64,000 nt of DNA from Ursus arctos (taxonomy: Eukaryota > Chordata > Mammalia > Carnivora > Ursidae). Where the stretch lies: positions 16,868,350 through 16,932,349 of the forward strand of contig NW_026623019.1 in the NCBI RefSeq assembly GCF_023065955.2, in the 5' to 3' direction. A program made the position numbers and the translations under genes. Position 1 is the stretch's first letter. Each line of letters opens with the position of its first letter. Shown piece after piece: positions 1 through 8,309 of the stretch. The notes beneath the pieces are model-generated. The model ran no database searches. It saw only the letters and a program-made list of their open reading frames with translations, and was not told where the DNA came from.

Positions 1-860
1 GCCCCGACGCCTGCAAGCCAGGCTTGGGGCGGGGGGGGGGGGGGGCAGGAGGGCGAACGGTCAGAAACGTTGCAGGGAGGGGTGCATTTCACGAGGCTGC
101 GGGCCGGGTGGCGACGCTAGAGACAACGGATTCCTAGGACGCTGTGGGTGAAGGGCGACGCTGTGGGTGAAGGGCGGCGCTGCTGCCCCAGCTTTGCGAG
201 CAGCAGGGGTCCTGAATTCCCTGGAGTGCGCCCCCCACACACCACCTATCGAGGTCACAACCTCAAACCTCAGCTCCTTGGGGGCGCCCGGCCTTCGAAG
301 GCGCAGTTCCAACTCCCGCATATTTCCAGGGAAGAAAATGAAGCCCAAAGCGAGAAGTAACGCGCCTCCAGGGTCACCCAGACAGTGATGCCAGGGCTGG
401 GGCTGGAAAGCACGTGTCCCGTATTCCGGGCCGACCTCCTCCCAGCCTCTTCAAGCTCACGTTAGAGGCTGAGGCTTGGAAAGGTATGGGCGGAGGAGTC
501 AGGGGGTTCAGGCGAGAGGCCGGATGCGACGACAGTAAAGATGCTTGGGAGAATCCCAAACGTAACTAACCCCGGCAACTTTCCCCACGTCAAAGATCAG
601 CGGATAAAGACAGAACCCATGAAAACCGAGATGTGCACAAGAACCTTTACCTTCTTCCTAGTTCTGCACGTCGTCCTAGCCCCGTCGACGACCTGCGCTC
701 CTCCTCACGCTGGGCACAGCTGTCCGCGGAAGCTTTGGGACCGCTTGGCCTAGATCCAGGCTGAGGAGTGTGAGGGACCTTCCGGGACTGGGCCGGGGGG
801 AGAGGGGGGAGGAGAGAGAATGAATAAATAGTCGCTCCTAAAGTTCCACATCTTTTTCTG
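1..860. other. GC-rich upstream flank, no gene seen
   Basis: This is moderately GC-rich sequence with a run of 15 G at 31-45 and a perfect 19-bp tandem duplication at 139-157 and 158-176. Short open frames exist on both strands but none resembles a known protein, and base composition alone explains them. A TATA-like AATAAATAG stretch lies near 822-830 without other promoter evidence. Confidence 0.6.
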
Positions 861-869
861 GCAAATTTT

Positions 870-1040
870 TACTCCCCTCCATAGAGCCAATTAAACGCAA
901 TAAAACCTTGCTTGGAGTCCCTCTTCCTAGCAAAGCGTCGCCAACAATTGCCTAAGGGGTAAACCAAATACGCCTGAGATAATTACACTAAGCCCGGGGC
1001 AATGATTTGCCTGCCAGGGTCCTCAGCGCCAGCCAATATT
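870..1040. promoter_or_regulatory. candidate conserved regulatory element upstream of FOXB2
   Basis: This is a repeat-free stretch of mixed composition between GC-rich blocks, about 3.8 kb before the FOXB2 start. It holds several homeodomain-like cores (CCAATTAA near 888, GCAATAAAA near 897, ATAATTACAC near 979) and a CCAAT motif near 1031 (GCCAATATTTGG). I infer a possible proximal enhancer from motif density and position. Conservation was not measured. Confidence 0.3.
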
Positions 1041-1139
1041 TGGATAGTGTAGGGGTTGTTTAAAAAAAAAAAAAATTACTCGCAGAAACTTGAAACCGAC
1101 TGGTTGGTGCCAGGATGGTTACATGATCTGTTTTCCTAG

Positions 1140-2060
1140 AACGGGGGTCTGCAGGCAGCTGGAGCGCGCGCGTACCGCCCCCGCTGCTGCTGCTACGCGC
1201 CTGCAAAACTTGTCGGAATTAAATCAACCTCACGGGAAGGAGGGGGGAGAGAGGGAGAGCGCCCCCCGCCCCCCCCCCCCCCCCCGCGGCCCAAGCTCGC
1301 CAGCCGGGCCCTGCGCCTCACCGAGAATCCCCCAGAATACTCTGCGGCGGCGGCAGCCGGCCCCTCTCCAAAATGGACACACGTCCCGCGCTCCCTGTCA
1401 GCGCTGCAACTGCAGCCCCGACTGCCGCGGCCAGCTGGGGCCTCGGCGTCGGAGAGCGCCGTCTACCCTCGCCCAGGCCACGAGCAACGCGAAAGCTTGG
1501 GGCGTGAAGCGCTTCTCTCCACCTTGGCGGCGCTGCTTTGGTCCAGGTGGCGCGGAGCCGCTCAGCCAGCTGAACGCAGTTGGCTCGCCGAAGCCGGAGG
1601 CTCTGGCCACTCGGCTCGCGTCCCCAGGGCCGAGCCCGACGCGGTGGCCCGGGTCTGCGACGAGCTCACGGCTTTCGAGTTCAGGTTAGGCGCAGCTAAG
1701 GCTTGCCCGGCGCGCCCCTGAAAGGCCCCTCCCCTTGCTCTGTCCCCAGACGCCGCGGAGCCCATTGGCCCGTCGGGGACGTCCCGGAGCTGCTCCCAAA
1801 GAGGAGGCGCTGCTTTTCCAGGAGCCGGCGGAAAACAAACTCTCACAAGGCGTCCACAAAAGCCGCCGTTGCCCGCGCTGCGTTCAGGGCCAGAGCCTTA
1901 GAGCGCTTAGGGCACTCGGCACGCTGAGCTCCCACCGGCGGCCTCTGGGCGGCTCCTGGGCCTGGATAGGGCTGTTCTCGCACCACGTCGGGCAAGGGAG
2001 AAGGGGACACCCTGGCTTTAGCTGTCGCTTTAACTGTGGAATTCCTCCGTGGCTTCGTGA
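1140..2060. promoter_or_regulatory. CpG-rich block 1 (CpG island-like)
   Basis: This region is dense in CG dinucleotides, for example the GCGCGCGCG run near 1164, and has a C17 run at 1269-1285. A CCAAT box in reverse orientation (CCATTGG) lies at 1762-1768. Open frames of 70-200 codons on both strands are a by-product of high GC and have no recognisable product. It is probably an upstream satellite island of the FOXB2 locus. A promoter for an unannotated non-coding transcript is possible but unproven. Confidence 0.55.
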
Positions 2061-3480
2061 GCCCAGGAGGCCGACTGCCGCTTGGCTCCTTAAACTACCT
2101 CAGTGGACTAAAAATCCCGCAGAAATTCCATTGGTGGAAGGAAAGTTCCCAGCACGGAGTGACAGCGAAAGCATCCTCCTCTGAGATCATCTCCTCTCCT
2201 TAGGACAGGCCGAGAGGCTGCTCTTTTCCCCGGGGGCTCTCTTGCACTCTTCACCTTAACGCCCATTCTAAAACGTCAGCTGGCCTAGTACAAACTGGGC
2301 AAATAGCACTAGCCGGAAATCTAGCTCCTGACTAAAGATGAAAATTAATCTGCCCCACTCACTGCACTCCTATGAAGAGGAAGCGCCCGACAGGCAGACA
2401 GTCCCTCTCATGGTCCTGCCCTCGGGCAGCTCACCAAAAGTCGGATGCGGAAAAACACGAGACCTCGTGTCGCCAAGGCTGGAGGGTAAAAAGAAGGCTC
2501 CCAAGCAGGGTGGGCCGACAGCCTTCTGCCTTCGGGTTTAGGTAGGGAAAAGAAGAAATTAAAAACCCAATGAGACACAGCCCCTAGTTGCTCTTTTCTC
2601 TTCAAATGGCGGAACTGAAGCACCCGTGAAATTTCCAACTTCACATACCTCATTTTACAAATAATGAAACTGAGGCCCAGAGACGGGAAGACGGTATATT
2701 TTCCTCCTAAACTCTGCTTTTCCTCCCAGCCAACCGGCAAAGGCAGCCAAAACCAGAATGTAACTTCCCTGTGGTCAATTGGGATTGCCCATGGGTGTCC
2801 CCATGCGTGCAGAGCAGGAACCTGCTTCCTGGGCCCCAGCCAGCACCCAGCCCTCCTGGCTGCCGCTCATCCAGCTTTCTCTCACGGGTCACACCAGGGC
2901 CCTGTGGGTTGATCATTTTGACCTCCTATTTAATTGCAATCAGCTCGCTTTCCCTCAACGTGCTGAGGATAGCAAAGGCCGCGTTAGGACTCACCCAGGT
3001 GAGGGGACCTGTGAGCTCCCAACTTCTGGCTCCAGCTCAGACGTCACCACCCCAAAGGAATGCCTCACTCTGCCCCATCTACCCGCTCCTAAGAAGCGCG
3101 GTGGAGCCTCGATCCACCAAGCCCTTACTATCTATCCTAATGTCCTGACTACTGTCTCTCTCCCCCTCCAGGCCGCGGTCGTGGAATGCAAAGAGCCGTC
3201 TCCTGCCTCCCTATACCTGGAGCGGATCACCGGGCCAGACATACAGTTGGTGCGCAAGAAAATCGTGATGAAGCTGGCATTTGACGAAAATGCCCTTGGC
3301 TCTTCTCCTCATTAGCTTTTCCCTCCAACCCTCTGGGCATTGGGATTTCTTGCAGAGAAGAGGCCTTGAGGCCACGGTGCCCCGAACGTGGCCCAGAGTG
3401 ACTAGTCCAGGAAAAAGGTAGCGTAAGGAGCGATTAGTTCAGAGCAGGTAGGTGGGAAACAGGAAAGTGAAAGGGCGGGG
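2060..3480. other. upstream flank with an old MIR scrap and a possible splice acceptor
   Basis: There is no gene I can support. A weak MIR fragment is present at about 2640-2705. A strong pyrimidine tract ending in CAG at about 3152-3171 looks like a 3' splice site, and the following frame is open to the stop at 3315. The frame matches no protein I know. An exon of an upstream non-coding transcript is conceivable. Confidence 0.45.
2640..2705 (-). repeat. MIR SINE fragment
   Basis: The stretch CCTCATTTTACAAATAATG followed by AAACTGAGGCCCAGAGA matches the reverse complement of the MIR core. Only the core region is recognisable. Confidence 0.6.
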
Positions 3481-4275
3481 ACAGGCGGGAGATGCATGAG
3501 AGGAGAAAGAAATTGGTGTCCTGTCCCCCTCTGCCGGGCGTCGCGACCCGGGTGGGGTGCAGCCGCGGGGACCGCACCCGGCGCTGGGCCCCTCCCCGCG
3601 AACTGCCTGCGCTCCCCGCCCCTCCTGGCGGGCGGTGAGTGCTGGGGGTGGGGGCGCCCGAACTGTGGCGGAGGAGGGGGCGGGGGCGAGGCGCGGCGCC
3701 TTGGTGCCCCTTCTTCAGCGAGAGACGCGGCGGCGGCGGAGTCCCTCAGCCTCGGTCATGTGATAGTCTCGAAGCGCGAGCTGCGGGGGTCTCCGGCGTC
3801 TCGGGGACCATTACAAAACGCAGCCAGGAGAGCGCGTCGCTGCCACAGCCGCCGCCGCCGCCTCTCCAGCTCGAGACGGGCCCGGGAGAGCGGCGGCAGC
3901 TGCGGCGCGGACCGCTGAGCCGGCCCAGGCTAGCCTCGCATCCTCCCGGCCTTCGCAGCCGCCCCCTCGGGCCCGCAGCGTGCGCCCCGCGTCCAGCGCC
4001 CCGCCCCGCCGCGGAGCCCGCCCGCGCCGCTGCTGCAGAAACCAAACTTTTCGCCCCCAGCGACTGCCTACAGCTCTCTCCCCGGCTCCCCTGCGAGCGG
4101 CCAGAGAACAGGGAGACGCGGGCTGCCAGGAGCTGAGCTTCCTTCTTACCTCGCCGCTCGCCTCCAGGAAAACCACAACTCCGGGGCGGGCTGGCTAGGT
4201 GCCCGACCAGGGGGCAGCCTCCCGGCGCTGCAAGTCTCGCCGCCCCGGCCTCCGGGAACTCGAGAGCCAACTCGG

Positions 4276-4283
4276 ATTTAAAG
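4276..4283 (+). promoter_or_regulatory. weak TATA-like element, candidate FOXB2 core promoter
   Basis: ATTTAAAG is the only AT-rich hexamer-scale island in the GC-rich 5' flank, about 470 bases before the FOXB2 ATG. If used, transcription would start near 4305-4310 and leave a 5' UTR of roughly 440 bases. CpG-island promoters often lack TATA, so this is a weak call. Confidence 0.22.
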
Positions 4284-4750
4284 GGCCAGAGTCCCGCCTG
4301 TCCTGTCCTTCCCAGCCCGCTGGTCCTGAGCTTCCCTCGGACCGAGAAAAAGCAAAGAGGACGCCGGAAGGGAACAGGGCCCTGCCGAGGTCTCCAACGC
4401 CAGCTCCAGCACTCGGTCTCTGACCACCTGGGGGAAGCTGCCGGGAGGGTGTGGCGGGGAAGCTGGCTCGCCCCTCCCGCCACTCTGCGCGCGGGTCGGC
4501 CACCGTCGGGCCAGAAGTTGCGAGCAGCGGAGAGCTGAGCTGGCCCGAGAGGGCAGCAGGCGCGGAGCCCCCCGAGCAGCTGGCAGAAGGCCGGAGAGAG
4601 ACGGCGAGAGGGTCTGGGGACAGAGAGGGCAGGGTGGCGGGGCTGGGCGGGCGGAGTGGGGCTTAGTGGAGACAGCCAGGCCCGGCAACCGGGTGCGGAG
4701 CGACACTGCCGTCCAGTAGGGGCCAGAGGGCGGTGGAGGCGCCGGGGGCG

Positions 4751-6049
4751 ATGCCGCGGCCGGGGAAGAGCTCTTACAGCGACCAAAAACCGCCCTACTC
4801 GTACATCTCGCTGACCGCCATGGCCATCCAGCACTCGGCCGAGAAGATGCTGCCGCTGAGCGACATCTACAAGTTCATCATGGAGCGCTTCCCCTACTAC
4901 CGCGAGCACACGCAGCGTTGGCAGAACAGCCTGCGCCACAACCTCTCCTTCAACGACTGCTTCATCAAGATCCCGCGGCGTCCGGACCAGCCCGGCAAGG
5001 GCAGCTTCTGGGCTCTGCATCCCGACTGCGGCGACATGTTCGAAAACGGCAGCTTCCTGCGGCGCCGAAAGCGCTTCAAGGTGCTGCGCGCGGAGCACAC
5101 TCACCTGCACGCGGGAAGCACCAAGGGTGCATCGGGCGCCGGGCCCGGAGGGCACCTTCACCCCCACCACCCGCACCACCCGCACCACCACCACCACCAC
5201 CACCATGCGGCCGCGCACCACCACCACCACCACCACCACCCACCCCAGCCGCCGCCGCCCCCGCCGCCGCCGCACATGGTGCATTATTTCCATCAGCAGC
5301 CTCCTCCCGCCCCGCAGCCGCCGCCGCACCTCTCGTCGCAGCCCCCGCAGCAGCCGCCCCAGCAGTCGCAGCCTCAGCCGCCGTCCCACCCGGGCAAGAT
5401 GCAGGAGGCGGCAGCGGTGGCGGCGGCGGCGGCGGCAGCGGCGGCGGCGGCCGTGGGCAGCGTGGGGCGCCTGTCGCAGTTCCCGCCCTACGGGTTGGGC
5501 TCAGCGGCCGCCGCCGCAGCAGCAGCAGCGGCATCCACGTCGGGCTTCAAGCACCCGTTCGCTATCGAGAACATCATCAGCCGGGACTACAAGGGCGTGC
5601 TGCAGGCGGGCGGGCTGCCCTTGGCGTCCGTCATGCACCACCTGGGTTACCCCGTGCCGGGCCAGCTAGGTAACGTCGTCAGCTCAGTGTGGCCGCACGT
5701 GGGCGTCATGGATTCGGTGGCAGCGGCGGCCGCCGCCGCAGCCGCGGCGGGAGTCCCTGTGGGCCCTGAGTACGGGGCCTTCGGGGTGCCGGTCAAGGCC
5801 TTGTGCCACTCGGCAAGTCAGAGCCTGCCTGCGGTGCCGGTGCCCATCAAGCCCACCCCCTCGCTGCCGCCCGTGGCCGCGCTGCCTCCGACGCTCACTG
5901 TCCCCGCGGCCGCGCAGCAGCCACCTGCGCCGTCCACCGTGTGCCCTGCTGCTGCGGCCTCGCCTGCCGCCTCCCTTCTGGAGCCCACCGCCCCGAGTGC
6001 GGCCGAGAGCAAGGGCAGCTCCCTACACTCGGTGCTGGTGCACTCCTAG
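4751..6049 (+). CDS. FOXB2: forkhead box protein B2 (FOXB2)
   Basis: FOXB2 is a nuclear forkhead/winged-helix transcription factor of the FOXB class, which acts in neural development. The intact frame has 432 residues, the same length as I recall for human FOXB2, and no intron. The forkhead domain spans about residues 12-110. Its recognition helix carries N59, R62, H63 and S66, and a basic wing end (RRRKRFK) lies at 104-110. Two runs of eight histidines (145-152, 156-163), eight prolines (167-174), a Pro/Gln region (183-212) and alanine tracts (224-234, 252-261, 324-333) follow. FAIENII (270-276) fits the Groucho/TLE-binding eh1 pattern. The segments around 351-370 and the C-terminal LHSVLVHS are FOXB hallmarks shared with FOXB1. 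The His tracts and length separate it from FOXB1 (about 325 residues). The frame stays open upstream from a GTG at 4733, but 4751 is the first ATG, has G at -3, and gives the family N-terminus MPRPGK. Confidence 0.97.
   Translation: MPRPGKSSYSDQKPPYSYISLTAMAIQHSAEKMLPLSDIYKFIMERFPYYREHTQRWQNSLRHNLSFNDCFIKIPRRPDQPGKGSFWALHPDCGDMFENGSFLRRRKRFKVLRAEHTHLHAGSTKGASGAGPGGHLHPHHPHHPHHHHHHHHAAAHHHHHHHHPPQPPPPPPPPHMVHYFHQQPPPAPQPPPHLSSQPPQQPPQQSQPQPPSHPGKMQEAAAVAAAAAAAAAAAVGSVGRLSQFPPYGLGSAAAAAAAAAASTSGFKHPFAIENIISRDYKGVLQAGGLPLASVMHHLGYPVPGQLGNVVSSVWPHVGVMDSVAAAAAAAAAAGVPVGPEYGAFGVPVKALCHSASQSLPAVPVPIKPTPSLPPVAALPPTLTVPAAAQQPPAPSTVCPAAAASPAASLLEPTAPSAAESKGSSLHSVLVHS
5183..5239 (+). repeat. CAC trinucleotide tracts encoding FOXB2 polyhistidine
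   Basis: Two near-pure CAC arrays encode eight histidines each, separated by three alanine codons. Polyhistidine runs are known to direct some nuclear proteins to speckles. Replication slippage here would change His number without breaking the frame. Confidence 0.85.
5417..5452 (+). repeat. GCN array encoding first FOXB2 polyalanine tract
   Basis: The array reads as a valine codon then eleven alanine codons, mostly GCG with one GCA and a final GCC. Mixed synonymous codons should lower slippage relative to a pure triplet. Two further ten-alanine tracts lie at about 5504-5533 and 5720-5749. Confidence 0.8.
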
Positions 6050-6240
6050 GGGACACGGCGGGCGGGGGAGACGAATGCGTGCAGGGACTCCCGGCCCTGG
6101 TCAGCCCGGGAGGAGAAGGCGCCCTGAGGCTGGGCAGATCTGGCGAGCCTGAGCCTTTGCGGCAAAGGAAGGTCTTTGAACAGACAAACCCGAAAGCGGA
6201 TTCTCCAGTGGTCTGAATAAATATAACACTTTTGGTGTCT
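6050..6240 (+). other. FOXB2: FOXB2 3' UTR (predicted)
   Basis: This stretch runs from the stop codon to the probable cleavage site. GC content falls sharply after about 6170, which marks the island edge. The extent is inferred from the first canonical poly(A) signal. A longer form using the second AATAAA at 6628-6633 is possible. Confidence 0.55.
6216..6221 (+). terminator. FOXB2 poly(A) signal AATAAA
   Basis: Canonical AATAAA 167 bases after the stop codon, followed within about 15 bases by a GT-rich stretch (TTTTGGTGTCTGTGTTT, about 6229-6245) that suits a downstream cleavage element. Confidence 0.7.
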
Positions 6241-6249
6241 GTGTTTATA

Positions 6250-7830
6250 CCATGTTGTACAATCAGATTAATGAAAGGCAATTTTCAGGTAAGAGTTTCT
6301 ATTGTAATTAATATTGTAAGTCAAAAAGTTATGGGGGGGAGGGAGCGAAGGAGTTTGGGAAGCCTCATTCGCTGGCAAATTGGAAATGGATTTAGACCCT
6401 CATTCCTGGGAGCAGAAGCTGGCGGAGCTAAACCTCCCGGGGAGAAATCCAACAGAGAATGACGCTTAAAACAGACCTCAGCCACCAAGTTTCTCACCTC
6501 GGGCAGCGGCCTCTCGTGAACATCCAAGACAAAAGTGCTATTCACTAAGGAAATCTCGTTTTATTAAGAAGGAAAAGAGAGAGCATTTTCATATCATTAT
6601 CTTGCTGGGCGAGGACACGGTGTCATGAATAAAGTCGCTCTGGGGCGGGGGGCGGCAGCAGCGACTCCACGAAGGATCTTGGGAAACAGTTCAATTTCTT
6701 GCTCTGACCTGGGGGTCGAGAAGGATAGAAGGAACAGCTAAAGCAATTAGTTTGCACAAAACAGAATGGCGGCGGCTTAAAGAGCAAAGCCCCAGATTCC
6801 AAAAGTAAAGTTCGGAGAAACACAACCAAAGAGAGACAATAAAGGCAGCTTTTTACCTGCAATTCGTTTGTGTATCAATCGGATAAGGCCGTTAAGGAGC
6901 CCCAAAATAATGTTAATTCCCACGCTCCGTTCCATTCGGAATTTTAAAGGGGAAAAAAAAATCACTTGCATCATGGGATTTTGTTCCTCTAATCATGAAC
7001 GCAAGAAACCCCGCCACATCACCCGACAGTATTGCTCCTAGCGCTTCCAGGAGCGTTTCTTGGCGGTTGGCTTCCAGCCTCCGGACAGATGCGAGAGGAT
7101 GACCCCGTCACTTCGGCGCGCCGCGGTCGATTTGGTATTCCCAGTGCTGTTTGGGTGCCTACGACTCTCAGGCGAATTCTTCGGTTTCAGTTCGTGAATG
7201 GGAAAGAAACTTGCCGCTGTTGCCCCTTCCCCCTTTCTGAGCCCCAGGAATAGCACTTTACTCGCAACAAACTTTTGGGAACGAAGGGGGGCGGGTAGGG
7301 AGGAGGCAGCTGCCCTTTGCCTCATCTTCTAACTCATCTTGGGCTTGTGTCCGCGCCGCGTTCGGGTTGTGACTTTGTGACAAGTTCATGTCTGCCGGTG
7401 TTGTACGCGGTGTTCTCCATTAAAGCTTCTCTCTGGATATGCCGCTGCGGGTGTGGGGATGTTTCGCTTCTCCGGAGAGGAGGCGGCAGTCTGAGCGCTC
7501 ACGGGGCGGTCAAGGGACTTTACAGATCCTCCCCCTCCCCTTTATTTCTTAACTTCAAAGCTTCATAAGGGTGAGTTCACAGGAGAACCACCACCAGGGA
7601 CAAGCTTCCTCCATTGCTCCTTTTATCCGTTGGCGCGATTACCTCCTGGAATTCCACCCGTCCTTACGCTGGTTTCCTGAGCTCTAGCCTGCCTCAGTGC
7701 AGGGGACTGCATTAGCAAAAACCCGCAACAGGGAATTTTTTGTCCCCACTTGAGGTTCGCTTCAATACACCATCACCACCACCCAACACCCTTTCCCTTT
7801 CCTGAGGGCCTGGAGGGCGGGCCACACCGG
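6250..7830. other. FOXB2 3' flank, repeat-free, no gene seen
   Basis: No interspersed repeat is recognisable here, which is notable beside the SINE-rich remainder. A second AATAAA lies at 6628-6633. The stretch 6870-7020 mixes AT-rich cores (TGTTAATTCCC, TCTAATCATGAACGC) with GC-rich sequence and could be regulatory. Short frames present are not coding by any evidence I can see. Confidence 0.5.
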
Positions 7831-7834
7831 GGAC

Positions 7835-8300
7835 TCCGTACCCTTGGGTAGGTGCCTGCGGCGCCCCCTTAAGTCTGGAAGGCAGACCCGGGCGGGGAAG
7901 TTGGTGCCAGGCCAGGTCTCTGGCACTGCCACGGCGGCCGACACTGACGAGGAACGCGAGCCCCGCCACCGAAGCCTGGGGGACCTGTTGCGCACCCGCT
8001 CGGGGCGCGTCCTCGGCGAGCAGGGCCTCGGGAGGCGGCGTCAGCCTGGGGCCCGGAGCCTCAGAGCGCTGGGTGGGCGAAAGGCCCCGGGCCCGCAGTC
8101 CGCTCTTCCCGGAGGGACCCTGCGGGCTGCGGCGGCTGCGGAGCTGCGCGGGGAGCTGGCGAGGCGGCCCGGCCCGGTGCGGGGGACCCGGCTGGAGCGG
8201 GGAAGCCACGGCCCACTCTCTGCTCTCCAACCTCGCGCAGCGCTCCATCTTGAACCGACTTCCCTCTGCCCAGCCAGGCCGAACGGCAGCCTCCTCTAAC
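7835..8300. promoter_or_regulatory. CpG-rich block 3 downstream of FOXB2
   Basis: A compact GC-rich, CG-dense segment about 1.8 kb past the FOXB2 stop. Overlapping frames of up to 240 codons occur on both strands, as expected in such composition, and none resembles a known protein. It is probably another satellite island of the FOXB2 domain. An antisense or downstream transcript start is a less likely alternative. Confidence 0.5.
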
Positions 8301-8309
8301 CTTTCATCA

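Larger units (their letters stand above)
3490..6160. promoter_or_regulatory. main CpG island covering FOXB2 5' region and CDS
   Basis: Continuous high GC with frequent CG runs from about 3.5 kb through the end of the FOXB2 coding region. It includes a purine-rich G block near 3650-3700, an M-box-like TCATGTGA at 3756-3763, and many GC boxes. The island probably contains the FOXB2 promoter and its whole single exon, as is common for intronless forkhead genes. Boundaries are by eye. Confidence 0.75.

Noticed and set aside
1090..1689. 199-codon open frame in CpG-rich block 1
   Set aside because: Starts at TTG, has Pro/Arg/Ala composition explained by GC content, and overlaps frames on both strands.
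2779..3315. 178-codon open frame upstream of FOXB2
   Set aside because: No similarity to a family I know and no Kozak or promoter support. Only the splice-acceptor-like site is worth keeping as a weak lead.
3746..5389. Open frame of 547 codons on the minus strand overlapping FOXB2
   Set aside because: It is the antisense shadow of a GC-rich, triplet-biased coding sequence. The product is low-complexity Arg/Val/Gly with no known domain, and no promoter or poly(A) signal supports it.
4918..5673. Open plus-strand frames of 180-251 codons inside FOXB2
   Set aside because: They are frame shadows of FOXB2 with Pro, Ala, Thr or Arg runs produced by the CAC/GCG arrays.
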